DNA from: Hypericum androsaemum
Taxonomy: Eukaryota > Streptophyta > Magnoliopsida > Malpighiales > Hypericaceae
DNA length: 64,000 nt
Reading direction: 5' to 3'
Assembly: GCA_963995505.1 (NCBI GenBank)
Contig: OZ023197.1
Location: 10,786,475-10,850,474 of the forward strand
A program made the translations under genes and the position numbers. Positions 53,242-64,000 of the stretch are shown one piece after another (position 1 is the first letter of the stretch; every line of letters begins with the position of its first letter). The notes under the pieces were generated by a model, which did no database searches, was not told where the DNA came from, and worked only from the letters and a program-made list of their open reading frames with translations.

Positions 53242-56200
53242 CTAGTACCCACGTCTTGCATAGGTTGCCTGGCGCCTGCCTTCACTCAACTGCGCAATAA
53301 AAAAAATATCCTTGACCTTGTGAAGTTTCCTGAGCAAATCTCCGAGGTTTGCGCGTTCGCTAGGTGATTCTTCCGAGCACGAAATTCTAATCTCTAGAAC
53401 AGATATCAAACAGCTGACCTCATGATGTGATCTCATCTTATTAATGGCTGTTCCGTATCCCACTGGCTCTAGTTCCTGCTGGCCTTCCTCTTCTTCTGTC
53501 ACGGGTGGAGTTGTATCTGATTCTGTTTCATCAACATCTCTTAGAGAAAGGATTGGATCCGCAACTTGCCTCACTCTTTCTGGTAAAGCCTCTTTGACAA
53601 AATCGACAAGATTTAACCCGTCTATGAAGATGTCATTGGTTGGTCGCCTTCCAGAGAACATCTCCAATAGCAAGATCCCGTAGCTATAAATGTCACCCTC
53701 TTTTGAAGCAATAGCACCTAATCCGTATTCTGCATATCAAGAGCTCACATCAATATCATTGCACGAATTATCTCTAATGATGTCAGTCAATGCTATTATT
53801 ATGCAGAAATTATATGAAAAAGATAAGAAAATATTCCTACGACATTAATCAAAACATTAATTAATTAAATCTTGAATCGATTTTCTTTTAGTACTATAGT
53901 TGGAGGATCCGTAGAAGGCTAATTGTATGTGTAACTGTTGATCACCTAGATATATATGAACCAAACTAAAAAGAAGCAAATTCCAATGTAGCAAATGAAT
54001 AAAAATTGTGTATTGAAACGAAATAGCATATACCTAGTGCAACATATCCGGTTTTCCCTTGAATGCCGAGTGTGCTTGACCGACTCTGCAATGAACTTTG
54101 TGATGTCGAAAGGAACTTGGCGAGTCCGAAATCTCTGACGTGCGCAACTGATGAGTGTGAAAATACTCTATCATCCATGTATGTTTTAGTGTCGATTTTC
54201 TATTGTTTCTAGTGTTTTTGTGTGTTATGTATCGTTGTATTGTTATATATTGTGATTTGAACGTTTTAGTGTAGTTCTTGTAATTTTTATTATATTTCGT
54301 TCATATTTATTACCAGGAGACTATGTGGTAATGCGAGGAGGATATTGGTGCACTTTGGAGCGTGTCATAGGCGATCGGATCAGCCGGGACAATTGGCGTT
54401 TTACGAGACCCAAGAAAGCGTGGAGCAAAACTGACCCCTTGCGACTCAAATGCTGATAACTTTCTCATCCGAAGTCCAATGGAGGCAAGCAAGGTGGCGC
54501 TGGAAAGAAGACATCCGGAGCTACAACTTTATCTTCATGGTATTCTTCAAATTCGGAGTCTAAGTAGGAGGAAAATTGTGTCCAAAGTTGACCTTCGAAT
54601 CTGCCAACAAATCTGACGAGTGGGCCAAATTTTAGGATTTGTTTTGGGCCCATTTTTGGGCATGAATAGACTATTTCGTGGATTTCGTGGCTGGCACTTC
54701 CTAAGCCAAAAACTTATATAAACTTGTATAAATAGCTTCCAAAAACTTATTTTGGAAGCCAACTAACTTGAACCTTAGGCTTTTAGATATTTTGCTAAAA
54801 ATACTCACCTACTCTCATCTTCCATCTTGGTGGAGAAAACTTTAGCTCTCCATTGTTAAAGCTTGTGTAGAGAACTTGAAGGAGATATTTTGAGAGCTTG
54901 AAGATCATCTTGAGCTTTCTTTATCTTTCTCTTTTATGTTTATGCTTTGCTTGCTTTGTTCAATGGATGTGTTATGTTATTTGGTGAATATGTGTGAGTA
55001 GTTGATTAGTGAGTTTGGTGCCTTGATGGCACCTACTTAGCCAATAGTTTAGGGGGTTAATATGCCTAGGTATGTGTACTAGTTAATGAGCTTAATGCTT
55101 AATCTCGTTTGATCACCTTGATTATGAACATAGTTAATGTTAATTGCCGAGAGGGGTTAGGATTAACAGACCATTTAACTAGTTGAGTAGACACCTGTTC
55201 ATGAGAGATCATCTTAGGTGACTAGTTGTCCAAAGGATGGTGATTATAGTTAGTTATTAGTTAGATTAGATGGCTAATTTATCGCGAGAGCGTGGTTAGT
55301 TCATCTAAGTCTAGTTAAAAATCGATTTAGACTAGTTTATCGCGAGAGCGTTGATTAGTTGCCTTCGAAACATTCGGACCATATCATGAACTTAATAAAC
55401 CCCATAAGCCATTTGGTTATTTAGGTTGTCATTGGTACCAAGCTCACTCTTGTTTTAAGTGTTTAAACCATCACCTTGTTTAGTTGCAATTTTAATTCAA
55501 GTAGCATATTGTGTTTAGAATTGACACCTCCATTTCTTATAGTCCTAAACTAGTGGTAGAGTCGAGTTTGCGGCCTAGCTTAGTCCTTGTGGTACGACAA
55601 TCCCTTACTTACTCATTATTGCAAGAGGGTGAAAAACCTTCCTTTCAGCAACCATATCATCGTCAAGAAGAACGTTGCTAGGCTTCAAGTCGCGATGAAT
55701 AATCGGTACTTCACAGAAGTCATAAAGATAGTGCAATGCAGAAGCCACGTCAACTGCAATACTCAGTCTTTGTTGTATGTCTAACTTCCTTGATTGATTA
55801 GATTCAGAGTGTAGCCAATCCTCCAGGCTTCCGTTGGACATAAACTTGAAGATGAGAGCTTTTAAGTCATCGCCTTTGTAGTCCAAGCACGAGCAATAGG
55901 TAATGAGCTTAACTAGATTCCTGTGTCGAATGTTCTTCAATGCATTACATTCGGCTGCGATACTTTTGTTGATTCCTTGTCGTTGAAGGTTAAGAACTTT
56001 GACTGCTACTAGTTTTTCAACTTGGTCGAGGAGCCCTTTGTAAACATAGCCAAAACTACCGTATCCCAGCAGATTTTGAGAAGAGAATCCATTGGTTGCT
56101 TCATGTAAACTCTTGTAAGAAATTGTGATATGGGGTTCCTGGCCTAAGGTTGAGCCGGGTTGCTTCGGTTTCAATTTTTTCTTCCAAAACAGAAGTAAAA

Positions 56201-57607
56201 CAACTACTATTAGACCCCCAAACAGCAAGAGAGAGACAATTATGATCGTCAGCTTGAGCCTAGTCACCTTTCCTTTCTTCGATCGTTTGGTTGGACATTT
56301 CGGCAAATGTAGTTCTGGGATGCCAACACAAAGCCTATGGTTTCCAGCTAAGAAGACTGCACTTGCATTACCAAATACTCCTCCTATTGGCACCTCTCCG
56401 TCAAGATTGTTGAAAGAGATGTTTAGATACCGCAAGTATGTCAGACCCTCCAGCACTCTTGGAATATTTCCTGTCAGGTTGTTTCGCGAAAGATCCAGGA
56501 CCCGGAGTCTCTTCAACGAGGCCATAGCTTCAGGGATCATTCCTACAAAGGAATTTCCTTGCATATAGAGTTCTTCCAAGCTCACACAGCTTCCAATGGT
56601 TGAAGGAATTTCACCAGACAACAAGTTGTGTGAGATATTCAATACATTAGTTGTTGTTAGCTTTCCTATTGTTTGGGGTAAACTACCTGAGAAGTGATTA
56701 CTGGACAGTCCTAAGGATACTGATAATGAAGGAATGGTTAGAATCTCCTCAGGAATCTGTCCAGTGAGGTTGTTCGAGTCAACCCCGAGATAATTAAGAT
56801 TTTGACACTTTCCAATTGATGAAGGAATTGATCCTTCCAGCTTGTTGGAAGACAAGGTGAGTTCTGACAGTTGACTAAGGTTGCCTATAGTGAATGGTAT
56901 TCTACCCGATAACATGTTATCGTGCAAGTCGAGTACTTGCAGCTTCTGCAATTTCCCAATGTAAGAGGGAATCACACCCGTAAGAAGGTTATCCTCGAGT
57001 CCGAGTACAATCAAGTTTGTGAGGTTCTCTAAAGCAGAAGGAATTCTACCAAATATTTGATTGCCTCCAGCAGCTAACCAGCTCAGTTGGGTTGAAAAAT
57101 TGGCTATGGATTCAGGCAAAACACCTCCAAAATTGCTAGATGTAATGTCTGGCACTTCAAGTTCTCTACAACTTGTCAAAGATGCTAAAAAATCAAGGTC
57201 ATTCGAGAGATTTCTTCCTAGATTATTGATCCCAATGTTTAACCTCGTTAACCCGGAGAGATCTCCTATGTTAGAAGGAACTGGACCAACAAAATGTCCA
57301 ATTCTTGCAATAGAGATGAATTAGTTAACGAGCTTGGGATTTAACCAGAGAGTTGATTCCCTCCGAATAGAGCTGTCTCGATGCTCGGAAGATTAAAGCC
57401 TTTGTCCGGAAGCCCTCCGTGAAATTTGTTGTCATCTAATGACAATATCTCAATTGAAGAGATGGTGAATATAAATGAAGGTATGATTCCAGAAAGATTG
57501 TTGATGCCAACTGAGAAAAAATATAAGTTTTGTAGTCTACTCATCTCACTCGGAATCTTTCCCACCAGCTTGTTATATGCTAATGAAACTTGTTGTAGTG
57601 ATGTAAG
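53242..57607 (-). pseudogene. LRR receptor kinase copy 3, disrupted by two LTR insertions
   Basis: Reading leftwards from 57607: LTSLQQVSLAYNKLVGKI opens in the middle of the LRR domain, because a Copia LTR occupies everything to the right. LRRs continue with a TAA stop and frameshift near 57340-57300 (after FGGNQLSG), then an open stretch from 57179 through the remaining LRRs, membrane helix, P-loop GYGSFGYVYKG, VAVKVLN and HRDLKPSNVLLDDDMVA. There the solo LTR at 54149-55647 interrupts the kinase. The frame resumes at AHVRDFGLAKF (Gly before DFG changed to Arg) to 54034, where exon 1 ends; the APE region reads YVAL-E instead of YVAPE. Exon 2 (53729-53242) is open and ends ARRGY, with an extra acidic insert (VTEEEEGQQELEP) absent from copies 1 and 2. 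Confidence 0.93.
54149..55647 (+). mobile_element. Solo LTR (1499 bp) inside the kinase exon
   Basis: It begins TGATGAGTGTGAAAATAC and ends CTTCCTTTCA (TG...CA), flanked by the perfect 5-base target-site duplication GCAAC (54144-54148 and 55648-55652). Removing the insert and one GCAAC restores the receptor sequence exactly as in copy 2. The length and the phrase CTTGTGGTACGACAATCCC near the end fit LTRs of the large gypsy Tat/Ogre type, but no internal region is present for proof. A TATA-like TATATAAACTTGTATAAATA lies near 54714-54733. Confidence 0.9.
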
Positions 57608-58531
57608 TGTTGGAAATATTAGTAATTAGATTATTTTTATCGTCATGCGATTCTTAGATATAAGTCTAAGCAAATATCATATAACAAATGTAATTGAACA
57701 TTATTGAATAAATTAAGAATACTCACAATAACGGTTTGAGCAAACCGTAGAAATATCACCTCCTCGTAGTTTGTGTTCTGCGGTATTAGTCCTCCTCTTG
57801 ACAATCATTTTTTTGGATTTAATCCGTGATGAAGCCATAGCAAGCCATATGCCCTTAAACTCTTATTACCCGCCTTATAGCTTCAGGCCTCCATGGGTAA
57901 GAGAGTTCCCAAGGTACAACGTCCAATCACGTGAACAATAGGAAGCACTATTGAACACCTTTCGAACCTTTGGTGGTGTAGAACCCTGACACTATGCAAA
58001 TGAGAATGCCTATGCTAAGGGGGAGAGAGGAGAGTAAAACTCTAAGTGAGTTTTTGGTGTGTGTCAAATGGGAGGAGGAGGCCCCATTTTATAGGTACAT
58101 TTTAAGACCCCATTTAATACCAAAATAATGGCGGTCATCAATTTCCTATTAACCATGGTCAATAAATGAGCGGTTACAATCATTAATACCTCCTATTAAC
58201 CACGGTCAATAAATAAGCGGTTACGGGAGTCATAAATCTCAAATTCATAACGCCCGGTAAAACCCATACGACTTTGAAGCCAATTTTTCATTCACATTGA
58301 AAATTGATTTTTCGCAAGTGTCATTTATCGTTACGAAACTTTCTCAACAGATTTCGTATTGATATCTTGTATACCCGAAACTAATTGATGTGACCCACAT
58401 TAGCTCAAAGTTCTTAAGAGACTATATTTAATTAGAATTCACATTCTAATTAACCTCTTAGGCCCAATCCTAACATACACCTATATATTTGGCCAACCTC
58501 CTCGATGGATTAAAAATCCAATTCTCCAACA
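57608..58531 (-). repeat. Copia 3' LTR (924 bp)
   Basis: Ends are TGTTGGA and TCCAACA on the plus strand. A TATA box, CCTATAAAAT on the minus strand, lies at about 58094-58085. The LTR adjoins receptor LRR sequence at 57607 without a gap. Confidence 0.93.
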
Positions 58532-59130
58532 ATCCCCCACATGAATGCAATTGGCTGATATGTTCTGATATGAGCCTACCAATGCTACATGCAACTTGGA
58601 GTTCTGCGAGAATTAGTTGCATCAGGAAAGGTGGTTGAAAGCCTTGAACCTTCTTTAGTGAAATACCTTCGCATATACTTGCCAACCAGTGGAGGCGATG
58701 CCTTGAACTGTTCGGCGTTTTATGTATACCAAGACAAAGGTACTCACACAACTCCTTCTCAAACTACTACTCGGTCCTTTCGTTGTTGTCCATTTTGGCC
58801 CTGGACTGCCTTGGAAATTTTATCGAATGCTCTAGAGATTTAGCCCTTAACTCATCTCATAGAAGCGGCCCCTTCACATTCGACACAGGTGATCTCTTAT
58901 AAGGAGTATCCTGCCATACCCCACTTATATATACTCGAAGTATAAGGATCATTAAAAGCTTAAAGCTTAACCTCCCAATGGACAGGTCTATCACTCTTTC
59001 ATCATAGGAATAGGTAAGGAACTCAATCTTTCGAGTGCTTTGTTCGACCCTAGCCTCACAATTTGGTTGTCCCTTTGAACCTGCAGATCGGAGTTTACGA
59101 TCCAGGTTGGGTTGCCATCATGGGTTTAGG
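58532..59130 (-). other. Copia 3' untranslated block shared with the element at 31 kb
   Basis: Carries the same ordered motifs as 32087-32629: TACCAAGACAAAGG, GTCCATTTTGGCCCTGGAC, CAGGTGATCTCTTATAAGG, GTATCCTGCCATACCCCAC, AGGATCATTAAAAGC. The minus strand has no plausible protein here. Confidence 0.6.
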
Positions 59131-62100
59131 TCATTTCGTGGGCTTTAATCCCATTCCCCTCGATGATACCTCAACTTGGTCTCTCGTTAGACCTTTAGTT
59201 AATGGATCTGCGATGTTCTCTTTTGACTTTACGTAGTCTAAAGATATCACACCCGTTCTTAATAACGTTCTCACGGATTTATGTCTATGACGTATGTGTC
59301 TAGACTTTCTATTATACACATTATTTTGTGCTCTTCCAATAGTTGATTGACTATCACAGTGCACGCTAATGGGAGGCACTAGTTTTTTTACCACATGAGG
59401 ATGTCCTCCAAGAAACGTCGGAGCCAATCCGCCTCTTCAGCTGCTAGATCCAACCCTATGAATTCTGATTCCATAGTTGATCTAGCAATGCAAGTTTGTT
59501 TGCTTGATCTCCATGAGACCGTTGCTCCTCCAATTGTAAATATGTATCCGCTCGTGGATTTTATATTCTTGGAGTCCGAGATCCAGTTCGCATCTGAATA
59601 CCCTTCCAGAATGGCTGAATTTCTCGTATAGTGTAATCCATAGTTAGTAGTCTACCTTAGGTATCTAAGGACTCTAACTATCGCTTTCCAATGTTCATCA
59701 TTGGGATTACTCGTATATTTCGATAATCTATTTACCGAGTTTGCAATATCTAGCCTAGTACAGTCTATGAGGTACATTAGACTGCCTATAACTCTAGAAT
59801 AATCTAGTTGCCGCACACTATCTCTGCGATTCTTGCAGAGACTTGACACCACTTCCATAGGAGTTCTCGCAATTACATTGCTATCCTTATCGAATTTGTC
59901 AAGTATCTTTTCGACATAGTGACCTTGGGAAAGCGCCTAACCTTCTGAAATCTTGGTGATTTTCTTCCCAAGTATTACATCAGCTTGTCCCAAGTCTTTC
60001 ATGTCGAAATTTCGCGACAACATTCTCTTGGTAATTTTGATATTATCATTATTACCCACGATCAACATGTCATCTACGTAGAGACATACTACCACATAGT
60101 CATTATCGTCTCCTTTCACGTAGACACATTTATCACATTGGTTTATCTAAAACCCGTTAGATAGCATCACACTATCAAACTTCTCATACCATTGTACAAG
60201 GATTTTACAAGTTTACACACCTTACTTTTTTTACCTGGAATCACAAACCCTTTGGGTTGTTCCATGTAAATCTCCTCTTCCAAATCTCCATTAAGAAAGG
60301 TAGAGTATACGTGTCAAATAATCAACACCCTCGATTTGCTCGTAGCCTTTAACTACAAGTCTAGCCTTGTACTTATCCACAGTACCATCCGGCTTCATCT
60401 TCTTCTTGAAGATCCACTTGTGGCCTAGTGAGTTACTACCCAGAGGTAGATCCACTAGTTCTCAAGTATGACAATGCAAGATAGACTCTATCTTGCTATT
60501 TACCGCTTCCTTCCAAAGAGCAAAGTCTGTAGAAGATATTTTCTCTTTGTAGGTTACTGGATCTTTCTCTAAAAGATAAGTTAAAAAATCTGATCCCTTT
60601 TCTCACATCTAGGATTTCTGACTTCATCTCGAGGTTCCTCTCCCCCCACATTACTCCCACTTTGGTCAACTTGACTGTCAACCTCTCAAAGAGCGAAGCA
60701 TGCCTAACTTCAATGATAGTATTCACGTGGACATCAGAGTTGTCTGACTTGTATAATAGGAATTGGTATGTAACACTATCTTGTGCATAACCGATAAAAC
60801 ACACAATCCACCATCTTAGATCCTATCCTTATCCTTCTAGGAGGTGGGATCAGAACCTTAGCAAGACATCCCCAAACCCTTAGGAATTTGTAGCTCGGTA
60901 CATGACCTTTCCACAATTCATAAGGAATTTTATCCAACTTTTGTGCTACACTTTATTGAGCACATAGTTGGCCGAAAGCACGGCTTTCTCCCACAACTTG
61001 AAAGATTCTTGATCTTCTTCCCAAGTTGGTTCTCAACTTCATTCTTATAGTGAATGAACAAATATATTACTTTGTCTTTACTTCTCATCAAGTAGACATA
61101 ACAATATCTTGTATAATCATCAATCAAGTCTCGCACTTGTATTTATAATCGATGTTGAACTTTGGTAAAAGGTTTAGTGACATAAGTTTTTGTAAAAACT
61201 TATAATTCACATGATCTAATCCACCATTCCACAATTGTAATGACTCACGAGAATATGCAAAATTTGCATTCTTTCCAGCATTCATTACAAATGTACTAGT
61301 GCTAACCTCGCAGGTCGCACCCCCCATCAATCTAAGTATTAGACTTTGCCTTGGAGGCTAAAGTCATTTCACTCATTGAACATCAATTAGCTCTTGCCCG
61401 AGGTCACCTTGAGCACAACCATCAGTTTTCCTTCAACCTTGGATTCTGCAGAGCTTTGCATGTTGCAATTCTCATCATCCACAAGTTGATAGGTCTTGAA
61501 CCTCCATTTGTTCGCGCAAATGTGGCATGTGGCCCCGATGTCCACCCACTAACAAAATTTACCTCTTCACAAGACTATGAGGTTTATGTCATCAAGGTCG
61601 AAGCTTTAGCTTGTCTCATCGACATCAGCATAAGCATACTTCTTGTTCTTGCCCTCAGCGGCATAATATTAGTAGCAACGCTTAGCTCCAAGGCTAGATT
61701 TTCCGCAAACAAAGAAGGTATTGGTGAAGCTCTTATTATGAGCATCTCTCTCGAAATTATTAGAGCATTTCTACTAATTCTCACGGGAGCTCCCACCAAC
61801 CTCAACCACACTGGTCTTGGCAATCATGCCATTTGGGTTCTTCTCAACCTTTCGGTTATCTTGCTCGATAAGCAACCTTCTCAAAATGTACTCGAGACTC
61901 ATCACCTTCCTCTTGTATTTGAGGTACATCTTAAAATCCTTCCAAAATGGCGATAATTTTTCAATCACTATTACCACTTGGAGGGCATCATGGATTAGAG
62001 TCTTAAGAAGATCTCTAACATCCTCCTCGAAATTACTCTCTTTGAGACACCGGGTCAAGTTCAAGGTAGTCAAGAACAACACTGTCATTTGTTGCCACCT

Positions 62101-62217
62101 CTTGATATCCTTGAATTTCTCCGACATCTCAAATTGAGAATACGATAGTGATTTTCTAGAATCGGCATCACGACCTCAACGTCGCTAGCGCTCCCAACAA
62201 GAACCTTAGCGTTCATG
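59131..62217 (-). pseudogene. Copia gag-pol remnant, heavily degraded
   Basis: Minus-strand scraps in order: MNAKVLVGSASDVEVV (ATG about 62217), gag KRWQQMTVLFLTTLNLTR joined to VIEKLSPFWKDFKMYLKYKR with about 90 residues deleted between, a damaged CCHC region (FVCGKSSLGAKRC), a protease scrap near 61530, LWNGGLDHVNYKFLQKLMSL and [17 protein letters not shown] of integrase with most of the core missing, and RT parts including VVCLYVDDMLIVGN (60100). RNase H ends at 59131 with ENIADPLTKGLTRDQ. Gag and integrase words match the Copia element at 31-37 kb, so both belong to one lineage. Confidence 0.88.
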
Positions 62218-63490
62218 TTGTCAAATATAACAATTAATGACTTGGGCTAACACCACGATTAAAAGTCCAACACGATCGAAATTAATTTCCAATTAGATCT
62301 AAGCTTAGAACACAATTCTTCTAGGCCCACAAAATGAAGCCCAACATCCATTACAATTTACGTCAATAAATAATCAGTAAATTATGGAAACAACAATTCC
62401 TCCAATTGCAACAGAAACAGATTGAAGAAATATAAACCAGCTTAGTTGGTTAACAAAGCATTAACTTGCTTAGAAATCAAATCGTGAGTAAATATAAAAA
62501 ACCCCAATGATCGGTGTTGCACGAACAATTGGGTATGACAATAATAAAGAGATACAACCGTTTATTATCCCAATTCAACTTCATGATTTCAACAATTACT
62601 GTCGAAATAAATGCCCGGACCCCTCATCGTGATGCCCAATTTATAAACCCAATAAAATTCAATGGGTTCCACCGTAAAACCCATCAGCAAAACCGTTCAT
62701 GTCCAAAGTGTACAATTTAAATAAACTCTGAAATAATATATATTTCTCGGAGTAACGCCGGCAGTAAGTAAATACAAACCTCAACAACTGTATTCACTTA
62801 TTCAATTGCATGAACGGCAAAACATTTTTCCAATCAGTTACGAATAGTAACCAATTAAAATTTTCCAACGGTTACGACCAACTTAATCATGTAATGGTTT
62901 AAAGATATTTTAAATCTTTTCCCAAGCTGATTAGCACACGGAAGCACACAATCTTATCTATCAACTTCTCAGAAAAATGCTTCTGGCGCACATGCTAATT
63001 TATAAGTCAGTCAGCGACGATAATAACGATAACTCGGTTCAAGACATGAACCTTTTTTCCCACTTTCTGTACGATTAGTTTTAAGCTATACTCCTTGACG
63101 GAAAATATAATCATTAAGCATAAAGATCATCTCTATTTGAACTAATAATTTGAGGTTAAGACAAATTTTTTTTCCAACATTTATGTCTTGCGTTTCAAAT
63201 CTTCTTTGTAGTTTAATTCTAGGATTGAACAATAAAGTGGACACCGAAACCTCTAAACGTATTCTTTAATTGTATCCACAAAGAAACAATAGTGATTTAT
63301 TTTTATTATATTCCTTATTCCCATACAGAAATAAAACAAATTGACGCATGCAACTCTAGTAGTACCTCAATGAAAGGAGGATAACAGACTACAAATTATA
63401 CAGGACAGTAAAGAACATTTCTAACAGTGATAATATATATATACTAACAAACTAATATACTAATATTCAAAATTAATAAGAGTTTAAGGT
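62218..63490 (-). other. Copia leader region or secondary insertion
   Basis: About 1.27 kb of AT-rich DNA separates the gag start from the 5' LTR, against 28 bases in the related element at 31-37 kb. No TGGTATCAGAGC-type primer-binding site is seen next to the LTR. It may be an unidentified insertion or a non-coding leader. Confidence 0.4.
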
Positions 63491-64000
63491 TGTTAAAAAT
63501 ATTAGTAGTTGATTATTTTTATCGTCATGCGATTCTTAGATATAAGTCTAAGAAAATATCATATAACAAATGTAATTGAACATTATTGAATAAATTAAGA
63601 ATACTCACAATAACGGTTTGAGCAAACCGTAGAAATATCACCTCCTCGTAGTTTGTGTTCTGCGGTATTAGTCCTCCTCTTGACAATCACTTTTTCGAAT
63701 TTAATCATGGACGAGGCCATAGCAAGCCATGTGCCCTTAAACTCTTATTACCCGCCTTATAGCTTCAGGCCTCCATGGGTAAGAGAGTTCCCAAGGTACA
63801 ACGTCCAATCACGTGAACAATAGGAAGCACTATTGAACACCTTTCGAACCTTTGGTGGTGTAGAACCCCGACACTATAAAAACGAGAATGCCTATGCTAA
63901 GGGGGAGAGAGGAGAGTAAAACTCTAAGTGAGTTTTTGGTGTGTGTCAAATGGGAGGAGGAGGCCCCATTTTATAGGTACATTTTAAGACCCCATTTAAT
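63491..64000 (-). repeat. Copia 5' LTR, incomplete at window edge
   Basis: Matches 57608-58118 with about 17 differences, from TGTTAAAAATATTAG to ACCCCATTTAAT at the last base of the window. About 410 further bases should follow. Confidence 0.93.

Larger units (their letters stand above)
57608..64000 (-). mobile_element. Copia element inserted in receptor copy 3, cut by the window edge
   Basis: The 3' LTR (58531-57608 on the minus strand) starts TGTTGGAGAATTGG, directly preceded by the polypurine tract CATGTGGGGGAT. The 5' LTR starts at 63491 in plus coordinates and runs off the window. The visible part of the two LTRs is about 97% identical by eye over roughly 500 bases. The internal region spans 58532-63490. 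The left flank GTAAG (57603-57607) should reappear right of the 5' LTR if this is one insertion event. Confidence 0.9.

Noticed and set aside
61351..61956. A 201-codon open frame on the plus strand
   Set aside because: It lies antisense to the degraded gag, knuckle and protease region of the Copia element, and its residues show no family pattern; it is a by-product of the minus-strand code.
1..64000. CRISPR arrays, operons, riboswitches, bacterial promoters or organelle DNA
   Set aside because: None seen. Spliced genes, LTR elements, MULEs, hAT elements and LINEs show plant nuclear DNA.

Overview
This window is nuclear DNA of a flowering plant, most likely a eudicot. The evidence is an intron-bearing LRR receptor kinase family, exons of the vacuolar H+-ATPase A subunit, and dense plant-type transposons (Copia and Ty3/gypsy LTR elements, a Cassandra TRIM with 5S-like LTRs, MULEs, hAT elements, LINEs). 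I cannot name the species. Only one gene looks able to make a full product: the 1039-residue LRR receptor kinase on the minus strand at 23920-27341.

Layout. 1-2.3 kb: end of a Copia element and AT-rich sequence with receptor-kinase-associated repeats. 2.5-6.3 kb: unclassified repeats split by a hAT element, then a LINE remnant. 6.3-12.1 kb: upstream repeats and receptor kinase copy 1 (pseudogene, plus strand), followed by an antisense scrap of V-ATPase A. 13.3-17.5 kb: LINE remnant, MULE, defective LTR element, LRR fragment, Cassandra TRIM. 17.9-20.0 kb: hAT element containing a MULE that seems to carry an ankyrin fragment. 21.0-23.5 kb: V-ATPase A pseudogene. 23.9-27.3 kb: intact receptor kinase copy 2 (minus). 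27.4-31.1 kb: AT-rich spacer with a fold-back MULE and a small hAT element. 31.1-37.4 kb: complete but damaged Copia element. 38.9-46.4 kb: pieces of LTR elements, a polyA retroposon, and the 3'-UTR scrap of another receptor kinase. 46.4-50.0 kb: gypsy remnant holding a small non-autonomous LTR element. 50.4-52.5 kb: two LINE-like tails and a tiny TRIM. 53.2-57.6 kb: receptor kinase copy 3 (pseudogene, minus), broken by a solo LTR in its kinase and by a Copia element that runs past the right edge.

The non-transposon backbone is one decaying receptor-kinase cluster. Copies 1 and 2 each converge on V-ATPase A 3' sequence, so they are two inverted copies of one ancestral segment. The receptors resemble the EFR/FLS2/XA21 class (LRR subfamily XII), which senses extracellular ligands at the plasma membrane, but their catalytic loop reads HRD where this class usually reads HCD. 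Two points deserve most attention. A small LTR element family encodes a conserved protein that I cannot match to gag or pol. The Copia element at 31-37 kb has, where a primer-binding site is expected, a sequence complementary to its own LTR.
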